Below the pieces are notes generated by a model that was given only the letters and a program-made list of their open reading frames with translations, was not told the DNA's origin and did no database searches. A DNA stretch of 14,705 bases, from NCBI GenBank assembly GCA_045617105.1, contig JAZLHW010000148.1, positions 1 to 14,705 on the forward strand, read 5' to 3'. Within the stretch, counting starts at the first letter, position 1; the number at the start of each line of letters is the position of its first letter. A program made the translations under genes and the position numbers. Source of the stretch: CALELM01 sp045617105. Lineage in GTDB: Bacteria > Bacillota > Negativicutes > Selenomonadales > Selenomonadaceae. Below are positions 7,501 through 14,656 of this stretch, one piece after another.

Positions 7501-9103
7501 CAGAAAGAGGCAAAGTAATGCCGTTCGTCACTCTTCCCGGAATCACGCCGTCCAGCTGTTTCTCTCCATGCAGGAACTGTGCCATGCGGGAAAGAGAATA
7601 TTCCTCCCCATCATAGGAAAAGTAATCCATTTTACACTCCATGCCCTGCATCTTTTCCAGCCGTTCCCTAGCCGCTGCAAGCTTCTTGCAGACCGAATCC
7701 CTTCGTTCCTTCAGCTGTACTGCCAAACTTTCCATTTCCTCTGTGGAGGAACGTGCCAGAATCTCGCAGATTCCCTCTACAGAGCTCTGCATATCCTGAT
7801 AGGAATCCTGCAAAAGTGCAACACAGAGATTCCGTATCCCCTGCGGCAGCTTGTCCTTGAGAACCCAAAGTGCCTTCTGCGTGGAACTTGTGACCAGCAC
7901 ATGATTTCCCTGTGCCAAGAAATGCCCCAAAAGATTTGCTATGGTATGCGTCTTGCCCGTTCCCGGAGGCCCCTGAACCACAACAGCATCCGAATGCATC
8001 AGCTTTCTGGCAATGCCCAGCTGTTCCGCATTTGCCGCCTTCGTCAAGAGGATATCATCCGACTCGCCGCGCACGTCAGACAGGCTTTCCGCCACCTCTT
8101 CCGTATTCTTTGCCCTGCCCTTGGAAGCATCACCTACAAGCTCCTGCAATGGCAGAGGCACTTCTGCACCGGCTTCCACCTGCTCCATGATGCCTTCTAT
8201 CAGCTTTTCCATACCGGTATTCCTTTTCCTAAGGAAGAACACCGGTCTCCCATAAAGGATATACCAATCTGTCGGCAAAAGCTGGAAGCCTCTTTCCGCA
8301 TAACGGCACTTCGGCGTAAGAGCCGGTGCCATTTCCTCCAGCACAGGCTTCAGATCATCTGAAAATGGATGTATTTCCAGCCCCTCAATCTTCTTTTGCA
8401 CATCTCGTATTGCGCTTCCGTCCAAGCCCTCCTGCTCACGGAAAATATCCGTATAAAATTCCACAGGTGTATCCGTATCCAAGATCTGCATGATGCCGTG
8501 CTTGTCATACTGAACGCATACCCGCTTCAAAACGAGGGGATGATGTACCTCAGGATTCAGCCCGCTAAAAAAGAAGCCATTTCCCGCCACTAACTCTATA
8601 TCCTCTGCACTTTGGCGAAAACGCTCATAGATTCGATACAGATCATCAAAAAGATCCTGCGTCCTCTGCTTTCCCAGCTCCCCGTTCCTCCAAAGACTGC
8701 GCTCAGCCTTCCAGCTTTCCAGCTCGTCCAACCGTTTGGCAACCGCATCGAACCGCACAGCAGCCTCACCCACGCCCTCCAGCTCGCGTGTCAGCTTCTC
8801 ATGCACCTCGATTTTTTCCACACGAAAATCGTCCCATCTCTTTGTTGCGATCCAGCCGATCAAGGAACTGGGCAGCGATGGGCACGGAGAAAATTTGGGA
8901 CGCTCTACCTCCAAAAGAACGTTTCCCTCCGTCTCTCCGTTTTTCGGAAACAGGTGTATCGCTTCCGGATCAAATCCCAGCTTATCAAGATAAAGCATCC
9001 ACTCCTGCTGTCGAATATCTGTCACGATTCGATATTTCAGGGCACAAACCTGACGAATGTATTCCATCAGTGCTAAAACTTTCTTTTGAATATCTTCCTT
9101 CAT
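4598..9103 (-). CDS. giant Upf1-like SF1 helicase with C-terminal Vsr/MTES_1575-like nuclease domain
   Basis: A 1501-aa cytosolic protein. Residues 1-360 form an unassigned N-terminal region. The helicase core follows: Walker A GPPGTGKT at 378-385, Walker B DEAS at 1080-1083, motif III GDDKQ at 1103-1107, motif V QGDERDVI at 1275-1282, and motif VI NVAVSRAR at 1312-1319. These are the signatures of Upf1/Dna2-like SF1 helicases. About 700 residues, partly coiled coil, separate Walker A from Walker B. Residues about 1370-1470 look like a restriction-endonuclease-fold domain of the Vsr/MTES_1575 kind: ID at 1393-1394, CDG at 1408-1410, KK at 1425-1426, LERLGWKF near 1430-1437. Such fusions often occur in mobile or defence loci, where they are thought to process foreign nucleic acid; here that is inference. 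The ATG overlaps the protease stop as ATGA, with GGGGAAG upstream. Confidence 0.85.
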   Translation of the reverse strand: MKEDIQKKVLALMEYIRQVCALKYRIVTDIRQQEWMLYLDKLGFDPEAIHLFPKNGETEGNVLLEVERPKFSPCPSLPSSLIGWIATKRWDDFRVEKIEVHEKLTRELEGVGEAAVRFDAVAKRLDELESWKAERSLWRNGELGKQRTQDLFDDLYRIYERFRQSAEDIELVAGNGFFFSGLNPEVHHPLVLKRVCVQYDKHGIMQILDTDTPVEFYTDIFREQEGLDGSAIRDVQKKIEGLEIHPFSDDLKPVLEEMAPALTPKCRYAERGFQLLPTDWYILYGRPVFFLRKRNTGMEKLIEGIMEQVEAGAEVPLPLQELVGDASKGRAKNTEEVAESLSDVRGESDDILLTKAANAEQLGIARKLMHSDAVVVQGPPGTGKTHTIANLLGHFLAQGNHVLVTSSTQKALWVLKDKLPQGIRNLCVALLQDSYQDMQSSVEGICEILARSSTEEMESLAVQLKERRDSVCKKLAAARERLEKMQGMECKMDYFSYDGEEYSLSRMAQFLHGEKQLDGVIPGRVTNGITLPLSEEEFFWLYRSNAVLDKQDVKEMGEALPSSERLISPERWEAFLASKEVLKKRAKGLLQELPDWSVDENECLLYRNRSVVQDFNKAKFQELETFYSQLDFSWLSAVWAREAILAGRQGKGKRKVWEQLGEDIEKVQEIKERFIVGVLGRKVEIPKDILFNDKVLKNLSSMRDAFNENGKLPLWKKLRHRNWHLLQKIQIDGQEIASSEDCSLVECYIHFERARDKVRREWNQLLGSCGEPEYDELSEQGDDVEDLCSARWAQITFCLEWYKDYRSVFADKMMQAGLDVRLVLPKGEMFMTPRQRLDLDLAWLQTTWPAAEALLHLLYIEKQEGEEGNRSSIDLLKQGRSAIGKRLYGALLRRDLEGYREEYQRLLRYEENRSMFDERERLLKKLSGFAPEWAERIEQRIGDFGAEEPPKQLRKAWQYRQFRQQLEMAEVDDVSKTEKDIERLTAELHAVTSELSEKLAWHHLLSELSGNGLQASLIGWSKSVKKVGKGTGKNANLHIREARKQMLEAQQAVPAWIMPLNKVWENLRPDSSKFDIIILDEASQADLTAIPLLYFGKKIIIVGDDKQVSPTAIGIADEELFRLRAGTIEGELKYTNLYTLDTSLYDLAQIHFERRMLKEHFRSVPEIIGFSNLLSYENEIQPLRESDSVLKPLVSCFVEGQREGSKKVNLQEAEMITSLLAACMQQPEYEGKTFGAITLLGDEQAKLIRDMAIRYLGVSALEERDFLCGNSANFQGDERDVIFLSLVDSAKGEETLRLMSFGRDDSTRKRYNVAVSRARDQIWVVHSVSLRNLKEGDLRYGLLSYVEHPEEYLQKDREISVLPMSPLSQSVSQSLRQCGYHVEEQWMVGSCCIDIAVMSQGRRVAVVCDGESWDGTGSTAAENSKKQAVLERLGWKFFHVKGSEYYLDPSKAMVRLAKEFSRNNILPEGEETGMSSLSEQREELRERVFALAENLRGEWFS

Positions 9104-10884
9104 CCTGCTTCCCCTTTTCCTCTTTTCTCAGCATCCCTTGCCCGCTGTTCCTCTTTCTGTTTCTCTATGCGCTCTGCCATCTTCGGATCGATCTCCTTTA
9201 GGTACTCCAACGGGATCTCCGCCTTAGGTGCCAGTCTGTGATATTCCCGATAAGCTGCCAGTGCCTGCTCCTTCTGCCCGTTCTCATCTCGCAGGACAGC
9301 CGCCACCAGCCATGCAATCGGACTTTCAGGATCTGCCTTCAATGCCATTTCGGAATCTGCCATGGCACGCTCCCTATCGCCCATCATACGATAAATATCA
9401 GAACGATTCAGGTAATTCAGCACATTTCCGTCATCCATCTGAATGCCTCGCTCCGCATCTGCAAGAGCTCCTTGGAAATCTCCCCGCATAGCCTTCGCAC
9501 GTCCCCGAATGACGTAGCTCTCCGCTGGATCGTCCTGCACCTCACAACGGAAAAAGCGTTCCATCTCAAAAAGTGCCAGCTCACTAAAACCATAATCCGC
9601 ATAAGCATCACAATTATAGCGGAATCTCTTGACCTCGCTCTTGGAAGCCTCCCTTGCCTCCTGCTGAATCCGTTCACATGCTTCCCTGCGTTCCTGCTCC
9701 CTTGCAGCCATGTTCTCCCGAACTCCCGTACCAACTTCTTTTACATAGGCTTCAGCAACCATTTCCTGCAGCAGTTCTGCCATGCGCCTGTCTGCAACAT
9801 AAGCCTTGAGCTTTTCATAAACAGGAGAATCCTTTAAGTATGCTATCTCTCCATTGGGAAGCGTTCTGAATTCCCAGCCGGCAATGCTGTCAAAATCATG
9901 GAACGCCTTGGAAAGACCTCCCGCAATGAAACAGGCATTTTCCTCCGCATCCATCTGGTATCCATCAGAATCCATCGCCGTGACCAGCAGCCTGCCATCA
10001 ATCATTACGTTCCTTCCATCTTCCAGTGTCACATGCCCGCAGCTGTATTCCGTCATCAAGGCAGCTAAAGCCTTAGCCCGCTGTCCTGTTTCCGGATGAT
10101 CGCTGTATTCATCCGGCCGCTTCTTTTCCGGACTATCAAATTCATATATTTCCTGCGTTTCATAACGCAAATAACGCTGCATGCGGATCATCGCCGCCGC
10201 AGGACCTCCCGGATTAAATCCTGCACTCACCATAAGATAAAAACCGCCCTCGTCCGCTTCTGTCTCTGTAGGCATCACGACATCCCTAGCGATAGAGTAA
10301 TTCACTAATCCGTTCAACGTCCTCCAATCGGTATTCCCTGACTCCATGCCGAGCAAGGTCATGCCCATGCTCCTAGCGATCGCCTCTGCGTAGTTGCGTG
10401 CACTGTGCTGCCTAAGCCCGTGTGTCATCTCATGCGCCAACACAGAGGCAATCTCGTCCGGATCACCTCGCAGCCCCCGCACCAAAGCACGGTTCACACT
10501 GATATAGTTCGTAGGATAACAGCACGCATTAAAATACTTACTGCCATTCACTGTCCACAAAAAAGGAAGGGAATTCGGCTTCAATGCATACTCGCCCTTA
10601 CGGATCAGCTGTTCCATGATCCGATCCACCAGCTGAACCTCCAGTTGGTTGCTGTCCACGCCATTTTCCTCAATATCCTGCAAACGGCATTGCATCTGCG
10701 CTTCCGCCATGTTGCCGATCTGAAGGATCTCTGTCAATGCTGACTGGTACATCGCATAAACGCCCAGTGCCTCCGCAGCGATCGCCCACGGATCTGCCTC
10801 GTTCCTTCTCTCCGCACTTGCTATTGTCATGGGCAGGCATCCAATCACGAACGCCAAGCCTATCACCAAAAAACGTCTCAGCAT
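9100..10884 (-). CDS. exported M48-family zinc metalloprotease with C-terminal TPRs (BepA-like layout)
   Basis: With the ATG at 10882-10884 the protein is 594 aa. A signal peptide (basic MLRR, hydrophobic stretch, cleavage likely after IASA at residue 24) sends it across the inner membrane, or anchors it there. The zinc site HEMTH lies at 151-155 and the third ligand is probably E209 in TETEAD, as in M48 peptidases. A helical linker follows (about 390-415). TPR-like helical pairs fill about 425-545, and the tail is charged. BepA-type proteins with this layout handle outer-membrane protein quality control; the pairing here with a helicase-nuclease is different. An in-frame GTG two codons earlier overlaps the ribosome site and is less likely. 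The last codons overlap the helicase gene by four bases, so the two are translated as a unit. Confidence 0.85.
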   Translation of the reverse strand: MLRRFLVIGLAFVIGCLPMTIASAERRNEADPWAIAAEALGVYAMYQSALTEILQIGNMAEAQMQCRLQDIEENGVDSNQLEVQLVDRIMEQLIRKGEYALKPNSLPFLWTVNGSKYFNACCYPTNYISVNRALVRGLRGDPDEIASVLAHEMTHGLRQHSARNYAEAIARSMGMTLLGMESGNTDWRTLNGLVNYSIARDVVMPTETEADEGGFYLMVSAGFNPGGPAAAMIRMQRYLRYETQEIYEFDSPEKKRPDEYSDHPETGQRAKALAALMTEYSCGHVTLEDGRNVMIDGRLLVTAMDSDGYQMDAEENACFIAGGLSKAFHDFDSIAGWEFRTLPNGEIAYLKDSPVYEKLKAYVADRRMAELLQEMVAEAYVKEVGTGVRENMAAREQERREACERIQQEAREASKSEVKRFRYNCDAYADYGFSELALFEMERFFRCEVQDDPAESYVIRGRAKAMRGDFQGALADAERGIQMDDGNVLNYLNRSDIYRMMGDRERAMADSEMALKADPESPIAWLVAAVLRDENGQKEQALAAYREYHRLAPKAEIPLEYLKEIDPKMAERIEKQKEEQRARDAEKRGKGEAG

Positions 10885-10889
10885 CTTCA

Positions 10890-10896
10890 CCCCTCC
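10890..10896 (-). promoter_or_regulatory. ribosome binding site that decides the protease start
   Basis: GGAGGGG on the minus strand ends five bases before the ATG at 10882-10884. A GTG at 10888-10890 would begin inside this site, so the ATG is preferred. Confidence 0.8.
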
Positions 10897-11129
10897 AAAA
10901 GCGTTTCATCCCTTTGAGCAAACAACCGCCTCTGCCGGATGACCTCAAAACTCACTCATCCAAACGCACACATCCTGCCACCGCAAAGCCCCAAACACGT
11001 TCTGCCATGTTTCACGAAAAAATCTGCCTAAAAATCTTCTCTTCAAACGGTATGCAGCAATAAATCAACGCTTCTTCTATTTTACCATATCCGAGTATTT
11101 TTTACCTTAAAAAGTTGACAGCATATTCC
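10897..11129. other. divergent intergenic region between the protease gene and the 144-aa gene
   Basis: Most of a gene-free stretch of 305 bases. On the minus strand the best promoter candidate is an extended -10, TGGTAAAAT around 11079-11087, without a good -35 box. It would give a leader of about 190 bases for the protease-helicase operon. GGATGA/TCATCC could form a small hairpin in that leader. No ORF or known RNA was seen. Confidence 0.35.
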
Positions 11130-11159
11130 TTGACCTCAAAGACTTCTCCTTGCTATACT
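11130..11159 (+). promoter_or_regulatory. promoter of the 144-aa gene
   Basis: TTGACC (11130-11135), an 18-base spacer ending TGC, and TATACT (11154-11159). The ATG follows 30 bases later. Confidence 0.75.
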
Positions 11160-11189
11160 GTGAGAAAATAAACAGGAAAGCGTGAGAAG

Positions 11190-11624
11190 ATGAACGAAAA
11201 AAATATTTCCAAAGAAGCCCCCGATGAAATCTCAAGACCGCACGGAAAAGAACAGCAGGTAAAAATGGAAATACTCAACATGATACATAATGCTGAGAAC
11301 CCCTTTGACATCATTTACCATGTGGCAGTACAGCTGGAAAAAGATTCCGGCGAACCTGGATATGCGCAATACGTCAAAGAACAGCTTCGAGCCATCTACG
11401 GCTTTGCCCTCCAGCATCAAAAGCTCCTGACAGACGAGCTGAAGGATACCGAGGAACGTCTCCAAACCATCATTGAAAATGACAAAAACGGAACCTTTAC
11501 CGAAGAAGAACATATCCGCATTGGTTTTGCCATCGACCGCCACAAAAAAAACATTGAGCGAATCAAAATCGCCATTCAAAAAGCGCAGGCTGACGGAAAG
11601 CCGCTGTATTTCGACAAAAACTAA
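11190..11624 (+). CDS. hypothetical protein, 144 aa, charged and helical
   Basis: I do not recognise the family. The product is soluble, lysine- and glutamate-rich, has no Cys, no signal peptide and no membrane segment. Residues about 22-50, 55-85 and 108-135 look like amphipathic helices; the last resembles a short coiled coil (DRHKKNIERIKIAIQKAQ). It is a convincing gene: consensus-like promoter, AGGAAAG ribosome site ahead of the ATG, and a terminator touching the stop. It is divergent from the protease-helicase operon and shares its intergenic region, so a regulatory or functional link is possible but unproven. Confidence 0.75.
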   Translation: MNEKNISKEAPDEISRPHGKEQQVKMEILNMIHNAENPFDIIYHVAVQLEKDSGEPGYAQYVKEQLRAIYGFALQHQKLLTDELKDTEERLQTIIENDKNGTFTEEEHIRIGFAIDRHKKNIERIKIAIQKAQADGKPLYFDKN

Positions 11625-11665
11625 AAAGCCCCCGCTGGAACGAAATGTTCCAACGGAGGCTTTTT
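11623..11665. terminator. bidirectional rho-independent terminator
   Basis: AAAAAGCC plus CGCTGGAAC pairs across a GAAAT loop with GTTCCAACG plus GGCTTTTT (small internal mismatches). T tracts lie on both strands. It ends the 144-aa gene on the plus strand and the convergent GGDEF-EAL gene, whose stop codon is two bases away, on the minus strand. Confidence 0.9.
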
Positions 11666-11666
11666 C

Positions 11667-13802
11667 CTACCTGCGAATCACCGGAAAATCAGAAACCGCA
11701 TTTTCCTCCAGCATTTCCTCATACTTTTCCAAAGGAACCGGCTTCGAAAAATAATAACCCTGTACACATTCACAGCCAATATTTCTAAGAAAATCTACCT
11801 GCTGACGTGTCTCAACACCCTCAACAATAACAGGAATATGGAGTCCCTTTGCCATACCAACGACAAAGTTCAAGATACTGCTGCCCCGTCCCCGCTCCTC
11901 CTCTTTGGAATCGCTGAGGAATTTCAAGTCGATCTTCAAAATATCCACGGGCATATCCTTCAGCATGTTCAGCGAAGAATAACCACTTCCAAAATCGTCC
12001 ATCAAAATAGGGAATCCCATGGATTGCAGCTGTTTTGTAATGTCAATAATGTGCTGTGGGTTTTCCACATAGGCACTCTCTGTCAATTCCAACTCCAAGT
12101 AACGAGGAGGAATGTCATACTTCTCGATCAACGCTACCATATCCTGCACGACAGTAGGGCTGTACAGGTCAATGCGGGAAACATTGATGGAAATAGGAAG
12201 GACAGGTTTTCCCTCATCCATGTGCTTGCGGATCAGCTGGCAGGTCTTCTCCCATACATATTTATCCAACCGATAAATAAACCCATTCTGCTCGAATACG
12301 GGAATGAACTTGTCCGGTGCAATAAACCCAAGCTTGGGATGGGCCCATCGCACCAAAGCCTCCGCTCCGACAATACGCTCCGTCAAAAGCTCGTACTTTG
12401 GCTGAAAATACACGATGTATTCTTCCCGCTCCAAGGAATCGTTCATATTGTTGACGATCACCTGCTCACTCACAATGCCGTCACGCATTTCCTCCTCGTA
12501 CTCACTGCACGTCACAAGACCGTTCTTGCTTGCCTGTGCCAGCGCCAAGGTTGCACGATCCACCATTGCACTCACGGAAAGACTGCGTTCCGTAACACGA
12601 TAGACCCCAAAAGAGAAATCCACCCGATAATCCAGAGCAAAGCTTGCCGCAAGCATCTGCAAGGAATTGATCAAGTGCTGCCGATTCGCATTCCCCGCTT
12701 CATAGCAGATCACGAAATTGTCCGAATGAAGCCTGCCATATGCACAGTTATCCAGCGTCAAATGCTGCAAGAAATGCGCAACATACTGCAAAAGCCTGTC
12801 GCCCGTCTTTTCTCCAAAAAGGTCATTGATCACTTTGAATCTTGCAACATCAATGCACATGATCTCAAAATTCTTGTCCATGTTGCGTGCCAAGATTTCT
12901 TCCGTTCGCTGATAAAAAGCATTCTTGTTATAGATACCTGTCAGTGCATCATGCCGCATTGTGTAAATAAAATTCTCGTGTGTCTGCTTCAGCGGAGTGA
13001 TATTGGTCACAATGCTGCTGAAGGTTCCCTGCCCTTCCGCCTTGTCCAAAATGTAACGACCGCACTCCATGCACCAAATAAATTTCCCGCATCTTTGCTG
13101 CAAACGGTATTCCAACTGATAGGTATCCTTCTGCATCAACTGAAGCTTGATCTCCTTCTGAACCCTTGCTCGATCCTCCTCATGCATGATACCTGTCAAA
13201 CCGTCCTTTGCGGCCTCATCCAACGCTTCTCTCGAATCATAGTCCAGCATGTGGTAAAACTCATCCCCGTAATTCAGTAGCGAACGAGCCGGATCCGAAC
13301 GATATGTCACATAGGTACTGCGCACATAGGAAGACACGATTCCCTTTACTTGCTCTGCCAACATTTCCGAACTATGCGAGCCTCGATTCATGATATGGGA
13401 GCTGACAGCCCGATACGTAGATTCATGCCGCATGTCCCGCATAAAGTGCAATCCACAAATGGAATAAATATCTCCCTCCGATTTTCGGAACATCACAAGA
13501 ACCTGATGCATGTTAGAAAGCCTGTCCCTTGTCCGGAAAATCACATTGACACGAACGGTACAGCCTTCCTCCGTCAAGGACTCCACGCATCCCAGCTTGG
13601 AAATTCTGCACGGCGCGATCGCAGCATACTCCTGCTGCAAAAGTGCCTGCACTCTCGTCCTTCCAATGGAATAGAACTTCGACTTGATACCAAAGGCAAT
13701 CGCATCCTCGTCCAAGAGATCCAACAAGTTTGAAATGCTCCCAAACTCATAGAATTCCCTCAAAAGCGACTTGGTCAGGGTCACTGCCTTCTTCTGCTCC
13801 AT
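11667..13802 (-). CDS. SnoaL-like/PAS/degenerate GGDEF/EAL protein, probable c-di-GMP phosphodiesterase
   Basis: A 711-aa cytosolic protein with no membrane segment. In order: a SnoaL-like N-terminal domain (about 10-125), a PAS-like sensor (about 160-270), a GGDEF domain (about 275-440) and an EAL domain (about 450-700). The GGDEF signature is replaced by HSDNF at 359-363, so cyclase activity is unlikely; the domain may bind GTP as a regulator. The EAL domain keeps EALVRW (481-486), NVS (540-542), ELTES, DDFGSGYS (602-609), KIDLKF, EGVET and QGYYF, so it should cleave c-di-GMP to pGpG. An in-frame TTG at 13824-13826 gives a 719-aa form, but GGGGGAGG four bases before the ATG at 13800-13802 favours the shorter one. 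It is monocistronic and ends at the shared terminator. Confidence 0.9.
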   Translation of the reverse strand: MEQKKAVTLTKSLLREFYEFGSISNLLDLLDEDAIAFGIKSKFYSIGRTRVQALLQQEYAAIAPCRISKLGCVESLTEEGCTVRVNVIFRTRDRLSNMHQVLVMFRKSEGDIYSICGLHFMRDMRHESTYRAVSSHIMNRGSHSSEMLAEQVKGIVSSYVRSTYVTYRSDPARSLLNYGDEFYHMLDYDSREALDEAAKDGLTGIMHEEDRARVQKEIKLQLMQKDTYQLEYRLQQRCGKFIWCMECGRYILDKAEGQGTFSSIVTNITPLKQTHENFIYTMRHDALTGIYNKNAFYQRTEEILARNMDKNFEIMCIDVARFKVINDLFGEKTGDRLLQYVAHFLQHLTLDNCAYGRLHSDNFVICYEAGNANRQHLINSLQMLAASFALDYRVDFSFGVYRVTERSLSVSAMVDRATLALAQASKNGLVTCSEYEEEMRDGIVSEQVIVNNMNDSLEREEYIVYFQPKYELLTERIVGAEALVRWAHPKLGFIAPDKFIPVFEQNGFIYRLDKYVWEKTCQLIRKHMDEGKPVLPISINVSRIDLYSPTVVQDMVALIEKYDIPPRYLELELTESAYVENPQHIIDITKQLQSMGFPILMDDFGSGYSSLNMLKDMPVDILKIDLKFLSDSKEEERGRGSSILNFVVGMAKGLHIPVIVEGVETRQQVDFLRNIGCECVQGYYFSKPVPLEKYEEMLEENAVSDFPVIRR

Positions 13803-13806
13803 ACTT

Positions 13807-13814
13807 CCTCCCCC
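13807..13814 (-). promoter_or_regulatory. ribosome binding site that decides the GGDEF-EAL start
   Basis: GGGGGAGG lies four bases before the ATG at 13800-13802. The upstream TTG at 13824-13826 has no such site in front of it. Confidence 0.75.
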
Positions 13815-13968
13815 TTTCTCATTCAATCGATCTCAGCATTGCCTCAAATGACCCCAACTTTCAAATATATTATCATTTTATCAAAAACTCACCATTTTCC
13901 GCAATACAAAAAATGTAAAAAGCTTGCCGATAAAAGCAGATCCATCAAGCAGTATCAGCCATTTGTGA

Positions 13969-14000
13969 ACGTACCCCCGCCTACAGAGGCGGGGGTACGT
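13969..14000. repeat. perfect 14-bp GC-rich inverted repeat (hairpin) after nth
   Basis: ACGTACCCCCGCCT (13969-13982), loop ACAG, then AGGCGGGGGTACGT (13987-14000). It lies 11 bases past the nth stop codon. There is no T tract on either side, so it is not a standard intrinsic terminator. It may stabilise the 3' end of the nth message, act as a T-less terminator, or be a dispersed repeat. Confidence 0.8.
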
Positions 14001-14011
14001 CCACTATCAAT

Positions 14012-14641
14012 TTATTCTTTTGACGGGCAGAGAGTATTCAGCGGACACTCACTGCACAGCGGTCTGCGTGCCTTGCAAATCTTCCGCCCGTGCCAGATAA
14101 GCCAGTGATGCGCCTGCGACCACTTCTCCTTGGGAATAGCCTTTTGCAATCCCTGCTCAACCTCAAGCGGTGTCTCCCCCGTTGCCAGCTTCAAACGGTT
14201 CGCCACCCGGAACACATGCGTATCAACCGCAACAGCCGGCCGCCCAAAAGCAATACTCGTCACCACATTGGCAGTCTTACGGCCTACCCCGGGCAGTTTT
14301 TGCAATTCGTCAAAATCCTCGGGAACCTGACCGTCAAATTTTGACGTCAAAATCTGACAAGTTGCCATAATGTTTTTCGCTTTATTACGAAAAAGACCGC
14401 AATCCCGGATCTCATTTTCCAGCGCCTCTGTCCCCATTTTGACAATTGCTGACGCGTCAGGCGCTTTGGCAAACAGCCGTTCAGTGACAACATTGACCCG
14501 CTTGTCAGTACACTGCGCTGACAGGATAACCGCGATCAAAAGCTCAAACGGATTATGAAAAATCAAAGCCGGTCTGACGTCAAAATAAGTTGTTTCAAGA
14601 ATTGACACCATCTGCTCTTTTACTTTTTTGGTAACCCGCAT
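14012..14641 (-). CDS. nth: endonuclease III (DNA glycosylase/AP lyase)
   Basis: A 209-aa protein of normal length for the family. The helix-hairpin-helix LPGVGRKTANVV has the catalytic Lys at K122, and VDTHVFR carries the catalytic Asp at D140. Four cysteines, C189, C196, C199 and C205, have the C-x6-C-x2-C-x5-C spacing of the 4Fe-4S cluster. It removes oxidised pyrimidines and nicks the abasic site in base excision repair, in the cytoplasm on the chromosome. AGGTGA lies ahead of the ATG at 14639-14641. The gene begins 15 bases after the stop of the upstream gene, so the two are probably co-transcribed. Confidence 0.97.
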   Translation of the reverse strand: MRVTKKVKEQMVSILETTYFDVRPALIFHNPFELLIAVILSAQCTDKRVNVVTERLFAKAPDASAIVKMGTEALENEIRDCGLFRNKAKNIMATCQILTSKFDGQVPEDFDELQKLPGVGRKTANVVTSIAFGRPAVAVDTHVFRVANRLKLATGETPLEVEQGLQKAIPKEKWSQAHHWLIWHGRKICKARRPLCSECPLNTLCPSKE

Positions 14642-14656
14642 AAAATCACCTGTTCA

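Noticed and set aside
6536..8362. Plus-strand ORF of 608 codons
   Set aside because: Opposite-strand shadow of the helicase gene. Its product is Leu/His/Arg-rich with no domain, while the minus strand carries ordered SF1 motifs.
11838..13280. Plus-strand ORF of 480 codons
   Set aside because: Opposite-strand shadow of the GGDEF-EAL gene, with no recognisable motif.
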